Translations under genes and position numbers: made by a program | The notes under the pieces: generated by a model | The model's input: only the letters and a program-made list of their open reading frames with translations | Told to the model about the DNA's origin: nothing | The model's database searches: none | Part shown: in pieces, positions 9,295 to 18,767 of the stretch | Layout of the letters: each line of letters starts with the position of its first letter | How positions within the stretch are numbered: the first letter of the stretch is position 1 | NCBI RefSeq assembly: GCF_020179425.1 | Contig: NZ_JAILYM010000002.1 | Coordinates: 248,001 to 312,000, forward strand | DNA from: Novosphingobium percolationis | Lineage (GTDB): Bacteria; Pseudomonadota; Alphaproteobacteria; Sphingomonadales; Sphingomonadaceae | DNA length: 64,000 bases | Direction of reading: 5' to 3'

Positions 9295-12042
9295 ATGACG
9301 CTTCCCCGGATCGCCAACCAGCGCGCCATTGTCGATCGTCGCGCGCTTGCCGACGCCATTTCCGCCGCGGTTGCCGCGCAGGGCGACAAGGCGCGGCCCG
9401 CCGTGGTCGAACTGCTGCGCGCGGCGCTGGCCAAGGGGCGCGAGGAACTGGCACGAAGGCTTCAGGCCAAGCCTTCGGCGGGCCACGAATGCGCGCAGGG
9501 GCAGTCGTTCCTCGTCGACCAGCTGGTGCGCGTGATCCACGATCATGTCGTCGGCCACGTCTATCGCGCCAGCAATCGGTCGACCGGCGAGCGTATCGCG
9601 ATCCTGGCGGTGGGCGGCTACGGGCGCGGCGAGATGGCGCCGCATTCGGACGTCGACATCGCTTTCGTCACGCCCACCAAGCCGACCTCGTGGTGCGAGC
9701 AGGTGATCGAGGCGATGCTCTATTTCCTGTGGGATCTGGGGTTGAAGGTCGGCCATTCCAGCCGCTCGCTCGACGATCTGGTGCGCATGGCCAAGAGCGA
9801 CCTGACCATCCGCACCGCGCTGCTCGAAGGGCGATACGTCTGGGGCGACCAGGCGCTGTTCGAGGAAGGCGCGCGGCGCTTCTGGGCCGAAGTCGCCGAA
9901 GGCACCGAGCGGCAGTTCGTGGCCGAGAAGCTGGCCGAACGCAACGAGCGGCACAAGCGGCTGGGCGACAGCCGCTATGTGGTCGAGCCGAACGTGAAGG
10001 AAGGCAAGGGGGGCCTGCGCGATCTGCACACGCTCTACTGGATCGGCAAGTACATCCACAAGGTGCGCGATCCGTCCGAGCTGGTGAACGTCGGCCTGCT
10101 GACGGCGTTGGAATACCGCCAGTTCCGTCGGGCCGAGAACTTCTTCTGGGCGGTGCGCTGCCACTTGCACGCCATCACCAAGCGCGCCGAGGACCGGCTG
10201 ACCTTCGACCTGCAGCGCGAAGTCGCCATGCGGATGAACTTCGCCGATCGGCCGGGCAAGAGCGCGGTCGAACGCTTCATGCAGTTCTTCTTCCTGCAGG
10301 CCAAGCAGGTGGGGTCACTGACCGGCGTGTTCCTGGCCGAGCTGGACGAACAGTTCGCCAAGAAGGCCCGCACCGGATTCCTCGCCCGCTTCAAGCCGCG
10401 TCGCAAGCGCAAGATCGGCGTGTTCCCGCTGACGGCCGACAAGGTCGGTGTCGATGGCGACGATTTCTTCGCGCAGGATCCCGTGCGGCTGATCGAGATG
10501 TTCACGCTCGCCGATCGCGAGAACCTGGAAATCCATCCCGAGGCGATGCGCATGGCCAGCCGCGATGCCGGGCTGATCGACGGCGCGGTGCGCAAGGACC
10601 CGCGCGCCAACGCGCTGTTCCTCGATCTGCTGACCAGCCGCAACGATCCCGAAACGGTGCTGCGCTGGATGAACGAGGCGGGCGTGTTCGGCCGTTTCGT
10701 GCCCGACTTCGGTCGCGTCGTCGCGCAGATGCAGTTCGACATGTACCACCATTACACGGTGGACGAGCACACCATCCGCGCCATCGGCCTGCTCGCGCGG
10801 ATCGAGAAGGGCGAGGAGAAGGAACAGCACCCGCTGGCGAGCGAGGTGATCGCCAAGGTCTCCTCGCGCCGCGTGCTCTATGTCGCCACCTTGCTGCACG
10901 ACATCGCCAAGGGGCGGCGCGGTGACCATTCGGTGCTGGGCGCCGAGGTGGCGATGAAGCTGTGCCCGCGGCTGGGGCTGTCGAAGGCGGAGACCGAGCT
11001 GGTCGCCTGGCTGGTGCGCCAGCACCTGCTGATGAGCGCGACCGCGTTCAAGCGCGATCTGGCCGATTACAAGACCATCGCCGATTTCGTGAACGTGGTG
11101 CAGAGCGTCGAGCGGCTGCGGCTGCTGCTGGTGCTGACGATCGTCGATATTCGTGCCGTCGGTCCGGGAATCTGGAATTCGTGGAAGCGCCAGCTGCTGG
11201 GCGACCTGTTCCTGTCGGGCGAGGAGATGCTGCGGCTGGGCCACAAGCAGCATGGCCGGGCCGAACGCATCGCCGCCAAGAAGAGGGCGGTGGGCGCGCT
11301 GCTGAAGGAGCGCGACAACCTGATCGGCACGGTCGGGCGCCAGCTCGGCGATGCCTACTGGATCGCCGAGCCCGAAGACATCATCGCGCTGAACCTGCAA
11401 CAGATGGACCGCGCGCTGGGCGAGCCGCTGACGGTCGAGACGCACTGGTATGCGGCGCGCGGGGCGACGCTGGTGACGGTGCTGGCGGCAGACCATCCCG
11501 GCCTGTTCTATCGCATCGCCGGCGGCATTCATCTTGCTGGCGGCAACATCATCGACGCGCGGATCCATACCGCGCGCAACGGCACCGCGGTGGACAACTT
11601 CCTCGTGCAGGACCCGCTGGGACGCCCGCTCAACGAGGAATCGCAGATCATGCGGCTGAAGACCGCGATTGCCGATGCGCTGGCCAACCGGGTCAAGCTG
11701 CTGCCGCAGCTGGCGGCGCGGCCATCGGCGCGGCCGCGCGCCGATGCTTTCGAAGTGCAGCCGATGGTGATCTTTGACAACAAGGCGTCCAACCGCTTTA
11801 CCGTGATCGAGGTGGGTTCGCGCGATCGCCCCGCACTGCTGTCGCAGCTGGCGCGGGCCTTGTTCGAAGCGCGGCTGATCGTCCATTCGGCGCATATCGC
11901 GACCTATGGCGAGCGCGCAGTCGATACGTTCTACGTCACCGACCTGCTGGGCGAAAAGGTCGACGATGAAAGCCGGATGCGCGCGGTGGAAAAGAAGATG
12001 CTTGAAGCCGCCAGCGAGGAGCGCGGGCGCAAGGCGGCCTGA
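9295..12042 (+). CDS. glnD: Bifunctional [protein-PII] uridylyltransferase/uridylyl-removing enzyme
   Basis: GlnD senses glutamine and adds or removes UMP on PII proteins. The protein has 915 residues, the full family length. The nucleotidyltransferase motif is GGYGRGEMAPHSDVD (residues 107-121). The HD phosphohydrolase domain holds HHYTVDEHTIRA and LLHDIAKGRRGDHS (about 480-600). Two ACT domains follow, at about 725-800 and 825-905, for glutamine binding. A GGGGAGG ribosome binding site lies directly upstream. Its expected substrate is GlnK, encoded at 35.1 kb, which keeps the target Tyr51. Confidence 0.97.
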   Translation: MTLPRIANQRAIVDRRALADAISAAVAAQGDKARPAVVELLRAALAKGREELARRLQAKPSAGHECAQGQSFLVDQLVRVIHDHVVGHVYRASNRSTGERIAILAVGGYGRGEMAPHSDVDIAFVTPTKPTSWCEQVIEAMLYFLWDLGLKVGHSSRSLDDLVRMAKSDLTIRTALLEGRYVWGDQALFEEGARRFWAEVAEGTERQFVAEKLAERNERHKRLGDSRYVVEPNVKEGKGGLRDLHTLYWIGKYIHKVRDPSELVNVGLLTALEYRQFRRAENFFWAVRCHLHAITKRAEDRLTFDLQREVAMRMNFADRPGKSAVERFMQFFFLQAKQVGSLTGVFLAELDEQFAKKARTGFLARFKPRRKRKIGVFPLTADKVGVDGDDFFAQDPVRLIEMFTLADRENLEIHPEAMRMASRDAGLIDGAVRKDPRANALFLDLLTSRNDPETVLRWMNEAGVFGRFVPDFGRVVAQMQFDMYHHYTVDEHTIRAIGLLARIEKGEEKEQHPLASEVIAKVSSRRVLYVATLLHDIAKGRRGDHSVLGAEVAMKLCPRLGLSKAETELVAWLVRQHLLMSATAFKRDLADYKTIADFVNVVQSVERLRLLLVLTIVDIRAVGPGIWNSWKRQLLGDLFLSGEEMLRLGHKQHGRAERIAAKKRAVGALLKERDNLIGTVGRQLGDAYWIAEPEDIIALNLQQMDRALGEPLTVETHWYAARGATLVTVLAADHPGLFYRIAGGIHLAGGNIIDARIHTARNGTAVDNFLVQDPLGRPLNEESQIMRLKTAIADALANRVKLLPQLAARPSARPRADAFEVQPMVIFDNKASNRFTVIEVGSRDRPALLSQLARALFEARLIVHSAHIATYGERAVDTFYVTDLLGEKVDDESRMRAVEKKMLEAASEERGRKAA

Positions 12043-12109
12043 GCCGACGCGGCGGTGGCGCGATGCCTTGGCGCTTTCGCCGTGCTGCACAAGCGCGTAG
12101 GCTGGCGGC

Positions 12110-12670
12110 ATGACCGAAGCGCAATACCTGTCCGGACGCCTGCTCCTCGCCATGCCCGGCATGGGCGATCCCCGCTTCGACCACGCGGTGATCGCGATGT
12201 GCGTCCACGATGCGCATGGCGCGCTCGGCATCGGGCTCGGGCAGGTGCGCGAGGGGATCTCGTTCCACGGTTTGCTCAAGGATGTCGGCATCGATCCGGG
12301 CCTCGCGCCCGACGTGCCGATCCTGGCGGGCGGGCCGGTCGAGACGGCGCGGGGGTTCGTGCTCCATTCTACCGACTGGGGCGGCGAAGGCACGGTCGAG
12401 GTCGTCGGGCTCTGCGCGCTGTCGGCCTCGCTCGACGTGCTGCGCGCGATCGCGGAAGGGCGCGGGCCGTCGCAGTGGGTCGTGGCGCTGGGCTATGCCG
12501 GGTGGGGCGCCGGGCAGCTCGAAGGCGAGATGCGCCAGCACGGCTGGCACGCGGCCGAAGGGCGGCGCGAGATCCTGTTCGACACGCAAAGTTCGGCGCG
12601 CTGGGCGGCGACCTGGCGGGCCGAGGGGATCGACCCTGCGCATCTGGTCGCGGCGACCGGCAGGGCCTGA
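12110..12670 (+). CDS. YqgE/AlgH family protein (UPF0301)
   Basis: The protein has 186 residues, the normal length of the AlgH/YqgE family, a small cytoplasmic protein of unclear biochemical role. Family hallmarks are SGRLLLAMPGMGDPRFDHAVI near the N-terminus, the PVLAGGPV-like segment VPILAGGPVETARGFVLH, and GYAGWGAGQLEGE. AlgH was first described as a regulator of alginate synthesis in Pseudomonas, but that role is not general. The gene follows glnD by 67 bp and converges on gltX across a long hairpin. Confidence 0.9.
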   Translation: MTEAQYLSGRLLLAMPGMGDPRFDHAVIAMCVHDAHGALGIGLGQVREGISFHGLLKDVGIDPGLAPDVPILAGGPVETARGFVLHSTDWGGEGTVEVVGLCALSASLDVLRAIAEGRGPSQWVVALGYAGWGAGQLEGEMRQHGWHAAEGRREILFDTQSSARWAATWRAEGIDPAHLVAATGRA

Positions 12671-12716
12671 ACAAGACCCTTTCAAAGCATTGCAAAGACC
12701 GGCTTTTTCCGGGCTT

Positions 12717-12760
12717 GTTGATGAAGTGCCTGCACGGAAGGCCGTGCAGGCCCCATCAAC
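12717..12760. repeat. Two-part palindromic hairpin between convergent genes
   Basis: This is a 44-nt element with an outer 7-bp stem (GTTGATG/CATCAAC), an internal loop of 4 and 2 nt, an inner 10-bp stem (GCCTGCACGG paired with CCGTGCAGGC, allowing one end pair) and an AAGG loop. It sits in the gap between the 3' ends of algH/yqgE and gltX. No T run follows on either strand, but an AT-rich tract (ACATATTATCACTATATTTC) adjoins it on the gltX side. It could stop transcription from both directions, stabilise mRNA ends, or be a copy of a dispersed palindromic repeat. Confidence 0.7.
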
Positions 12761-12781
12761 GAAACATATTATCACTATATT

Positions 12782-14116
12782 TCAATTACTTGAAAGTCGG
12801 CGCACCGCTTCGTCCTGCGCGATCAGCGGCAGCAGGGCGTTCATGTCGGGGCCGTGGTCCATGCCGGTCAGCGCCTGACGCAAGGGCAGGAACAGGGCCT
12901 TGCCCTTGCGCCCCGTGGCATCCTTGAGCGCGGCGGTGAGCGCGGCCCACGGCGCGGCCTGCCAATCGAGCGCGGCGGCGACTTGCGCGGCGTGCTGCAG
13001 GAAGGTGGCGGTTTCGGCATCCTGCGCGGGGGCAGCGATTGGCCCCTGCACGACGCTCCACCATTCCGCCGCCTCGGCCACGTGGGCGAGGTTGGGGCGG
13101 ATCGCTTCCCACGCGGCTTCGCCCATGCCTTCGGGCAGCAGCGGGCTCACGCGCTCGAACGGCAGGCGATGGACGATCGCGGCGTTGACGCGCTGCAGTT
13201 CGGCCTCGTCGAAACGGGCAGGCGCGCGGCCGAAGCGCGACAGGTCGAAACTGGCGGCGAGCTGGTCGGCATCGAGCGTGGCATCGACCGGATCGGCGGT
13301 GCCGAGGCGCGCGAGCAACGCGACCAGCGCCTCGGGCTCGATCCCCGCCTCGCGCAAGTCGGCCACGCCGAGCGAGCCGAGCCGCTTCGACAGCTTGCCT
13401 TCCGCGCCCGTCAGCAGCGCCTCGTGCGCGAAGCGGGGCGGTTGTGCGCCGAGCGCGGCGAACATCTGCACTTGCGTGGCGGTGTTGGAAACATGATCCT
13501 CGCCGCGCAGCACGTCGGTGACGCCCATTGCCACGTCGTCGATCGCGCTCGGCAGCATGTAGAGCCACGACCCGTCGGCGCGGCGCACCACCGGATCGGA
13601 CATCTGGCGCGGGTCGAAATGCTGGGGCCCGCGAATGCCGTCGTCCCATGTGATCGGCGTGTCGTGGTCGAGCTTGAAGCGCCAGTGCGGCATTTCGCCC
13701 GCCGCCGCCTTCGCGGCGTGATCGGCCTCGGTCAGCGCGAGCGCCGAACGGTCGTAGATCGGCGGAAGGCCGCGGCCGAGCAGCACCTTGCGCTTCAGCT
13801 CCAGTTCCTGCGCGGTTTCATAGGCGCGATAGACGCGGCCCTGCGCTGCAAGGCGCTCGAACGCCTCTTCATAGATCGCGAAACGCGCGGACTGGCGCTC
13901 CTCGCCATCGGGATGCAGGCCGAGCCACGCAAGGTCGGCGCGGATCGATTCGACGTGTTCCTCGCGGCTGCGCGCGGCGTCGGTATCGTCGATGCGTAGC
14001 AGAAAGCGGCCACCAGCTTGCTTCGCCAGCAGCCAGTTGTGGAGCGCGGTGCGGATGTTGCCGACATGAAGGCGGCCAGTGGGCGAAGGCGCGAAACGGG
14101 TGACGACCTGGGACAT
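12782..14116 (-). CDS. gltX: Glutamate--tRNA ligase
   Basis: This class I aminoacyl-tRNA synthetase charges tRNA-Glu. The protein has 444 residues. The HIGH-type motif is HVGN (residues 17-20) in RFAPSPTGRLHVGN, and the second signature is KLSKR in GKLSKRLGS. Many alphaproteobacteria carry two gltX paralogues. The short length and the simple C-terminal domain fit the shorter type, and whether it also charges tRNA-Gln cannot be judged here. A palindromic repeat unit lies 35 bp upstream of the ATG. Confidence 0.93.
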   Translation of the reverse strand: MSQVVTRFAPSPTGRLHVGNIRTALHNWLLAKQAGGRFLLRIDDTDAARSREEHVESIRADLAWLGLHPDGEERQSARFAIYEEAFERLAAQGRVYRAYETAQELELKRKVLLGRGLPPIYDRSALALTEADHAAKAAAGEMPHWRFKLDHDTPITWDDGIRGPQHFDPRQMSDPVVRRADGSWLYMLPSAIDDVAMGVTDVLRGEDHVSNTATQVQMFAALGAQPPRFAHEALLTGAEGKLSKRLGSLGVADLREAGIEPEALVALLARLGTADPVDATLDADQLAASFDLSRFGRAPARFDEAELQRVNAAIVHRLPFERVSPLLPEGMGEAAWEAIRPNLAHVAEAAEWWSVVQGPIAAPAQDAETATFLQHAAQVAAALDWQAAPWAALTAALKDATGRKGKALFLPLRQALTGMDHGPDMNALLPLIAQDEAVRRLSSN

Positions 14117-14150
14117 GGGCTTGCGACTAGGGGGATTTGCAAGGCGTGGG

Positions 14151-14190
14151 AAGAAGGGAAGAGCAGGGATTTACCATCCCTGCACCCTGT
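14151..14190 (-). repeat. Dispersed palindromic repeat, copy 1
   Basis: Read on the minus strand this unit has ACAGGGT, then a hairpin with an 8-bp stem (GCAGGGAT/ATCCCTGC) around GGTAA, then a pyrimidine-rich tail (CTTCCCTTCTT). A near-identical unit lies in opposite orientation at 59575-59612. The tail gives it some features of a terminator for the gene ending at 14369, but the T run is broken by C. It lies just upstream of gltX. Confidence 0.7.
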
Positions 14191-14335
14191 ATCGTCTTCC
14201 GGCGATGGGGCAGTGCCAATGCCAATGGCTGCGTCACATCCTGCCCGCGGGGTTCTTCATGACGGGCACGGGCGGCGATGGCGCGCGCCACGCTGCCCAC
14301 GCCGCAAGACCAGCGCCGGGAGACGTTCCGGGAGC

Positions 14336-14355
14336 GCGAGGGCGATGGCCCTCGC
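14336..14355 (+). terminator. Perfect 8-bp hairpin after the 143-residue gene
   Basis: GCGAGGGC and GCCCTCGC pair perfectly around a GATG loop, 13 bp beyond the stop codon of the minus-strand gene at 14369. The T-rich tail (ATTTCTCTTT) is on the plus strand, where no gene ends, and on the minus strand the hairpin is preceded by A-rich sequence. It may act as an mRNA 3' stabiliser or bidirectional terminator. Confidence 0.4.
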
Positions 14356-14368
14356 ATTTCTCTTTACT

Positions 14369-14800
14369 TCAACGACCTGCCAGCGTCGCGACCGCATGGC
14401 GCGTGGCTTCGTGCAGCGCATCGTGCCGATCGGCGCGGACGAAGCCGTGGAGCGTAGCGCCGAAGCTGGCGCGGTCGGCGGCCAAGGCGCTGCGCGTCAT
14501 GGCGGCGAGCGTGGTTTCATCGGGGCTCATGACTAGGCAGCAGGGGCGGTTGACCATGAAGGGTTCGGGCCAGACCTGCATGATCGTGCGGACGAGGCCG
14601 TCGACCGCGCAGGCCGCCTCGACGCTGCGGTAGCGTTGCGCCAGATCGGGGACGGGATCGCGGCCGGCGCGCTCGAACAGCGCGCACAACCGCATCGCCA
14701 TGACGAGGTGGAGCGCGGTGAGCGAGAGGCCGCGGATGTCGTGCGGGCGGGCCAGCGCGGCGACGGTGGCGGAGAGGGCGGGGCTGGTGGAGGCGGGCAC
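14369..14800 (-). CDS. Unrecognised 143-residue protein under Fur-box-like operators
   Basis: I do not recognise this protein. The GTG start at 14800 has an excellent AAGGAG ribosome binding site six bases ahead, and the longer ATG start at 14857 would run through the operator region. The product is soluble, with no signal peptide or membrane segment, and looks all-helical. It has a Leu/Ala-rich N-terminal half (IRGLSLTALHLVMAMRLC), two or three Cys, the segment WPEPFMVNRPCC and a charged C-terminal helix (FVRADRHDALHEATRHAV). Two inverted repeats upstream suggest iron- or metal-responsive control. It lies 79 bp after nadE on the same strand. Iron storage, trafficking or a regulatory role are possible guesses only. 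Confidence 0.7.
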   Translation of the reverse strand: MPASTSPALSATVAALARPHDIRGLSLTALHLVMAMRLCALFERAGRDPVPDLAQRYRSVEAACAVDGLVRTIMQVWPEPFMVNRPCCLVMSPDETTLAAMTRSALAADRASFGATLHGFVRADRHDALHEATRHAVATLAGR

Positions 14801-14812
14801 GCGAAGCTCCTT

Positions 14813-14831
14813 CTTGCGAACGACTCGCAAG
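14813..14831 (-). promoter_or_regulatory. Operator-like inverted repeat 1 (Fur-box-like)
   Basis: CTTGCGA-ACGAC-TCGCAAG is a perfect 7-bp inverted repeat with a 5-nt spacer, directly upstream of the ribosome binding site of the 143-residue gene. It shares the core TGCGA-N5-TCGCA with a second site 43 bp upstream on the minus strand. The pattern resembles the Fur boxes of many Gram-negatives (GCGAAT-type arms around a short centre). Confidence 0.6.
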
Positions 14832-14856
14832 TTATGGCGCGCGCACTCCGGCGTCA

Positions 14857-14873
14857 ATGCGAATCGTTCGCAA
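14857..14873 (-). promoter_or_regulatory. Operator-like inverted repeat 2 (Fur-box-like)
   Basis: ATGCGA-ATCGT-TCGCAA matches the first site in arms and spacing and extends to AATGCGAATCGTTCGCAATT, close to a classical 19-bp Fur box. The centres of the two sites are 43 bp apart, about four helical turns, so dimers bound at both would lie on the same DNA face. Confidence 0.6.
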
Positions 14874-14878
14874 TTGCG

Positions 14879-16546
14879 TCAGGCGGTGCGGAACCCGTGC
14901 GTGATCGGATAGCGGCGATCGCGACCGAAGTTGCGCGTGCCCAGCTTCACCCCCGGGGGGGCTTGGCGGCGCTTGTATTCGGCGATGTTGAGCAGGCGTT
15001 CGATGCGCGCGGCGGTGGCGCGGTCGTGGCCTTCGGCGACCAACTGGTCGACGCTCTTTTCGTGTTCGACGAGGCCCATCAGGATCGCATCGAGAACGGG
15101 ATAGTCGGGCAGCGAATCCGAATCCTTCTGGTCCGGGCGCAGTTCGGCGCTGGGCGGCTTGGTGATGATCCGGTGCGGCATGACCGGGCCATCCGGGCCG
15201 AGGCCGATGCGCGGGCGCGCGGTGTTGCGCCATTCGGAAATGGCGAAGACGGTGGTCTTGTAGGCGTCCTTCAGCGGGTTGTAGCCGCCGTTCATGTCGC
15301 CGTAGATGGTGGCGTAGCCGACGCTCATCTCGCTCTTGTTGCCGGTGGTGACGAGCATCGGGCCGAACTTGTTCGAAAGCGCCATCAGCGTGGTGCCGCG
15401 GATGCGCGATTGCAGGTTCTCTTCGGTCAGGTCGGGCTGGCGGCCTGCGAACACCGGGGCGAGCATCTGCGCAAAGGCATCGGTGGCGGGCACGATCGGC
15501 ACGGTATCGAGCCGCACGCCCAGCATCTGCGCGCAGCCGGCGGCATCATCGAGGCTTTCCTGGCTGGTGTACTGGCTGGGCATCATCACGCACCACACGC
15601 GCTCGGCACCCAGCGCATCGACCGCGATGGCGGCGCAGATCGCCGAATCGATGCCGCCCGACAGGCCGAGCACGACGCCGGGAAAGCGGTTCTTGTTCAC
15701 ATAATCGCGCAGCGCGAGGACCATGGCGCTGTAGATGTCCTCGGGATGTTCGGCGAGTTCATGGACTTCGCCCGCTTCGCAGCGCCAGCGGTGGCCGGTG
15801 CCGCCCGCGACCTTGTTCCAGACGGTGTCGACGACCGATTCTTCCCAGTCGGGCATCTGCACCCACACCGCGCCTTCGGGGCCGACAACGAAGCTGGCGC
15901 CATCGAACACGATCTCGTCCTGCCCGCCCACGCGGTTGAGGTAGGCGAGCGGGATGCCGGTATCGATCGCGCGGCGCTTGGCCACGCCATCGATGCGCAG
16001 CACGTCCTTGTCGATCTCGTAAGGGGAGCCGTTGACGCAGAGGAAGATCTCCGCGCCGAGGTCTGCCAGGTGGCGGCAGACATCGGGGTGCCAGATGTCC
16101 TCGCAGATCGGCAGGCCGAGCATCACGCCCTTGAACGGCACGGGCTCGGGCAGCGGGCCGGGCAGGAAGTGCCGCTTTTCGTCGAAGGTGCCGTAATTGG
16201 GCAGTTCGTACTTGAAGCGCGTGGCGGCGATGCGCCCGCCTTCGAGCAGGGCCACGCCGTTGTGCAGCGCGCCGTCGCGCACGAAGACCGAGCCGACGAG
16301 CATGGCCGGGCCGCCATCGGCGGTGACGGCGGCGAGCTTTTCCAGCTCTGCTGCTGCGCGTTCGATCAGCGCGGGCTTCTGGATCAGGTCTTCGGGCGGG
16401 TAGCCGATCAGCTGCATTTCCGGGAAGACGATCAGGTCCGAATGGCGCGAACGCTCGCGAACGCCAAGCATGGCGGCGGCGTTGGCGGCAAGATCGCCGA
16501 CCGTCTGGTTGAGCTGCGCGAGGGTGATCGTGAGTTTTTCGGCCAT
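14879..16546 (-). CDS. nadE: Glutamine-hydrolysing NAD+ synthase
   Basis: The last step of NAD synthesis: amidation of deamido-NAD with ammonia channelled from glutamine. The protein has 555 residues. The N-terminal nitrilase-type glutaminase has the triad Glu43 (FPEMQL), Lys112 ([10 protein letters not shown]) and Cys148 (LPICEDIW). The C-terminal synthetase has the ATP pyrophosphatase loop [10 protein letters not shown] (Ser296-Ser301) and [17 protein letters not shown]. The start at [13 protein letters not shown] matches the family better than an ATG seven codons upstream. It is divergent from prs, which is metabolically fitting because both pathways draw on PRPP. Confidence 0.96.
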   Translation of the reverse strand: MAEKLTITLAQLNQTVGDLAANAAAMLGVRERSRHSDLIVFPEMQLIGYPPEDLIQKPALIERAAAELEKLAAVTADGGPAMLVGSVFVRDGALHNGVALLEGGRIAATRFKYELPNYGTFDEKRHFLPGPLPEPVPFKGVMLGLPICEDIWHPDVCRHLADLGAEIFLCVNGSPYEIDKDVLRIDGVAKRRAIDTGIPLAYLNRVGGQDEIVFDGASFVVGPEGAVWVQMPDWEESVVDTVWNKVAGGTGHRWRCEAGEVHELAEHPEDIYSAMVLALRDYVNKNRFPGVVLGLSGGIDSAICAAIAVDALGAERVWCVMMPSQYTSQESLDDAAGCAQMLGVRLDTVPIVPATDAFAQMLAPVFAGRQPDLTEENLQSRIRGTTLMALSNKFGPMLVTTGNKSEMSVGYATIYGDMNGGYNPLKDAYKTTVFAISEWRNTARPRIGLGPDGPVMPHRIITKPPSAELRPDQKDSDSLPDYPVLDAILMGLVEHEKSVDQLVAEGHDRATAARIERLLNIAEYKRRQAPPGVKLGTRNFGRDRRYPITHGFRTA

Positions 16547-16676
16547 GGACCCGTTCCTAGGGGGCAACCGTGGCGCGGCGCAAGAGTTGCGGGCAAACGG
16601 CGGGGAATCGTTGCAATGCTGTCATCTTGGGCTAAGGGCGCGCCAAAGGGATCAGCTAAGGACTCGAGGGACGCCC

Positions 16677-17612
<936 letters not shown>

Positions 17613-17615
17613 TCT

Positions 17616-18563
17616 CTACTGCCACGGACGGATCGCGCCGGGCGCGATTCGTTCGATTAGTTCGAGGCGGCGGGCCTGGCGGGTTTCGAGGCTCAGCGTC
17701 ATCAGCGGCTGGGGGCGGCCGACGAACTGGCGCGGGCTCATCCCGAACAGCGCGGTGAATTCGCGGATCAGGTGGCTCTGGTCGTAATAGCGCAGCATCA
17801 GGTCTTCGGCTTCGGCCTGGTCGGCGACGCCGCGCAGGTGGCTGGCCATGTCGAGCGCGCGGGCGCGGCGCAGGACCTGCTTGGGCGGCATCCCGAAATC
17901 GCGGCGCACGATGCGTTCGAGGCGGCGCTGCTCGATGCCCCAGCTGTCGGCCAGCGCGGCGACGCTGATGGCGGGATCGGAAAAGGCGGCGGCTTCGAAG
18001 CGGACCGAGACAGGATCGGGCTCGGCGGGTTGGTACTGGCCGATGATCGCGCGGATTTCGGCCTCCATGGCGAGAACCCACCCTTCGGCGGTGTCGTCCG
18101 GGTCGATCAGGGTCAGCCAGCGGTCGGACGAGAAGCCGAGCGCGTCGATCGGCACGAGGCGGTCGAGGTGATCGTGGAGCTGCTGGCCGAGTGCGAGCGT
18201 GTGCAGCGCGCCGGGGCGAAAGGCGATGCCGACGCTGGTGAAGGCGCCGGTGACGCCGATGGGCATGCGCCGGGTGTTGGGGCCGAAGAACAGCGCGGCG
18301 CGGTCGATCCGGCGCTCGCCATCGGCGGTCATGGCGGACCAGCCGCCGCGCAGCTGGAGGCGCACGAAGCTGGTGTCGCAGAACAGGCCGCAATCGAGCC
18401 GGTAGTCGGCGGGCGCTTCGACATCGGTGACGTAGAGCCGCGCGATCCACGGGGCGAGATCCGCCGCGGGCGCGCGACTGTATGATATGGGTTGACCATC
18501 GCGCGTCGCGCCCCCGCGCGACGCCAGCGCCCTGTCAAAGACAGGCTGCCCCCTGTGCGACAT
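17616..18563 (-). CDS. AraC-family transcriptional regulator
   Basis: The protein has 315 residues from the ATG at 18563, which has a strong GGGGAG site five bases ahead; an upstream ATG eight codons earlier lacks one. The N-terminal half is a cupin-like effector domain with PWIARLYV and FCDTSFVRLQLRGGW. The C-terminal about 100 residues form two helix-turn-helix units (VAALADSWGIEQRRLERIVRRDFG and the YYDQSHLIREFTALFGMSPRQF signature). It is tail-to-tail with prs and divergent from the HisN gene. The spacer contains the small palindrome CGTGA-TTTTCG-TCACG. The effector is unknown. Confidence 0.88.
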   Translation of the reverse strand: MSHRGQPVFDRALASRGGATRDGQPISYSRAPAADLAPWIARLYVTDVEAPADYRLDCGLFCDTSFVRLQLRGGWSAMTADGERRIDRAALFFGPNTRRMPIGVTGAFTSVGIAFRPGALHTLALGQQLHDHLDRLVPIDALGFSSDRWLTLIDPDDTAEGWVLAMEAEIRAIIGQYQPAEPDPVSVRFEAAAFSDPAISVAALADSWGIEQRRLERIVRRDFGMPPKQVLRRARALDMASHLRGVADQAEAEDLMLRYYDQSHLIREFTALFGMSPRQFVGRPQPLMTLSLETRQARRLELIERIAPGAIRPWQ

Positions 18564-18767
18564 TATGCTCCCCGTTCTTGTTCTCATGCCGGCTGGATAT
18601 CATCCTGCCGATGCCGACCTCGTGATTTTCGTCACGTTACGTGCAGTTCAGGCTAGATCACGAAATAACAACGTCTCCAACCCCTGCGATTGAGGTATCT
18701 GCGTATTTGGTCAGGGGCGCTTGTGGCCGCGCTTGACCGGCGCCGCCATGCTCGCCATGCCCGGGCC

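Noticed and set aside
12717..12760. An integron attC site
   Set aside because: No GTTRRRY-type core sites or R' and R'' boxes, no integrase or cassette array nearby.
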